Assembly (NCBI GenBank): GCA_017853815.1
Contig: JAFMIT010000107.1
Span: 1 to 5,146, forward strand
Direction: 5' to 3'
Length of the DNA stretch: 5,146 nucleotides
Source: Actinomycetota bacterium
GTDB lineage: Bacteria > Actinomycetota > Actinomycetes > S36-B12 > UBA5976
The notes under the pieces were generated by a model, which saw only the letters and a program-made list of their open reading frames with translations, did not search any database and was not told where the DNA came from. This document shows positions 4,851 to 5,146 of this stretch, in pieces; position 1 is the stretch's first letter; every line of letters starts with the position of its first letter. The translations under genes were made by a program, and so were the position numbers.

Positions 4851-5146
4851 ATGACAGAGCAGATCACAGGCGCCCAAAGCCTCGTGCGCTCACTCGAGCA
4901 TGCCGGCGTAACCGACATGTTTGGTATTCCAGGCGGCGCGATTCTTCCCGCGTACGACCCACTTATGGATAGCACGCAGATTCGCCACATTCTGGTTCGC
5001 CACGAACAAGGCGCAGGCCATGCGGCTCAGGGCTATGCCCTCGCAAGCGGCCGCGTAGGCGTATGCATGGCAACGTCCGGCCCGGGTGCTACCAATCTCG
5101 TTACTCCTATTGCAGATGCATACATGGACTCGGTGCCAATGGTGGC
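4851..5146 (+). CDS. ilvB: Acetolactate synthase large subunit, N-terminal part (cut by window edge)
   Basis: The 98 full codons visible are the start of the ThDP-binding pyrimidine domain of acetolactate synthase, which joins two pyruvates (or pyruvate and 2-ketobutyrate) to form acetolactate or acetohydroxybutyrate, the first committed step of branched-chain amino acid synthesis. Landmarks: GAQSLVRSLEHAGV at 7-20; FGIPGGAILPAYD at 24-36; RHEQGAGHAAQGYA at 50-63, with E52 as the conserved glutamate that activates thiamine diphosphate; and ATSGPGATNLVTPIADAYMDS at 74-94. Family members are usually about 550-620 residues, so most of the gene lies outside. The ATG at 4851 follows AAGGA by 7 bases. 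Expression is likely set by the attenuator directly upstream. Catabolic acetolactate synthase or another ThDP enzyme is less likely given the motifs, ilvD next door and the branched-chain leader. The regulatory subunit ilvN and ilvC probably follow but are not seen. Confidence 0.95.
   Translation, partial: MTEQITGAQSLVRSLEHAGVTDMFGIPGGAILPAYDPLMDSTQIRHILVRHEQGAGHAAQGYALASGRVGVCMATSGPGATNLVTPIADAYMDSVPMV

Overview
The window looks like chromosomal DNA from an actinobacterium of moderate GC content. Three things point that way: a DUF222 plus HNH protein of the 13E12-repeat type (a family concentrated in Actinobacteria), an ilvD-ilvB arrangement common in that phylum, and a leader peptide that appears to start right at its own transcription start (leaderless initiation is frequent there). 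The exact lineage cannot be fixed from this sequence.

Layout from left to right. (1) Minus strand, 1-1146: a DUF222/HNH nuclease-like gene whose C-terminal end runs off the left edge. (2) A 103-bp gap with two DnaA-box-like octamers and a small hairpin. (3) Minus strand, 1250-2683: a complete PLP-dependent decarboxylase of the Orn/Lys/Arg family, transcribed towards the HNH gene. (4) A 104-bp divergent intergenic region. (5) Plus strand, 2788-4476: complete ilvD, dihydroxy-acid dehydratase. (6) A 374-bp non-coding stretch, 4477-4850, which is the most interesting part. It holds a terminator-like hairpin for ilvD, a short inverted repeat, a promoter, a nine-codon leader peptide whose last six residues are all branched-chain (I-L-V-V-V-I), a strong GC hairpin starting at the leader stop codon, and an intrinsic terminator with a GAAA tetraloop and six T. 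(7) Plus strand, 4851 to the right edge: the N-terminal 98 codons of ilvB, acetolactate synthase large subunit.

How it works together. IlvB carries out the first committed step of valine/isoleucine synthesis and IlvD the third; the genes for the steps between (ilvN, ilvC) are probably just beyond the right edge. The 4639-4770 region reads as a ribosome-mediated attenuator that lets ilvB transcription respond to charged Val/Ile/Leu tRNA. ilvD lies upstream of this control and seems to be a separate transcription unit. The decarboxylase (probably polyamine-type amino acid metabolism) and the HNH gene have no visible functional link to the ilv genes.

I see no tRNA, rRNA, CRISPR array or insertion sequence. 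No wholly new system is evident; the attenuator is the best candidate for detailed follow-up.
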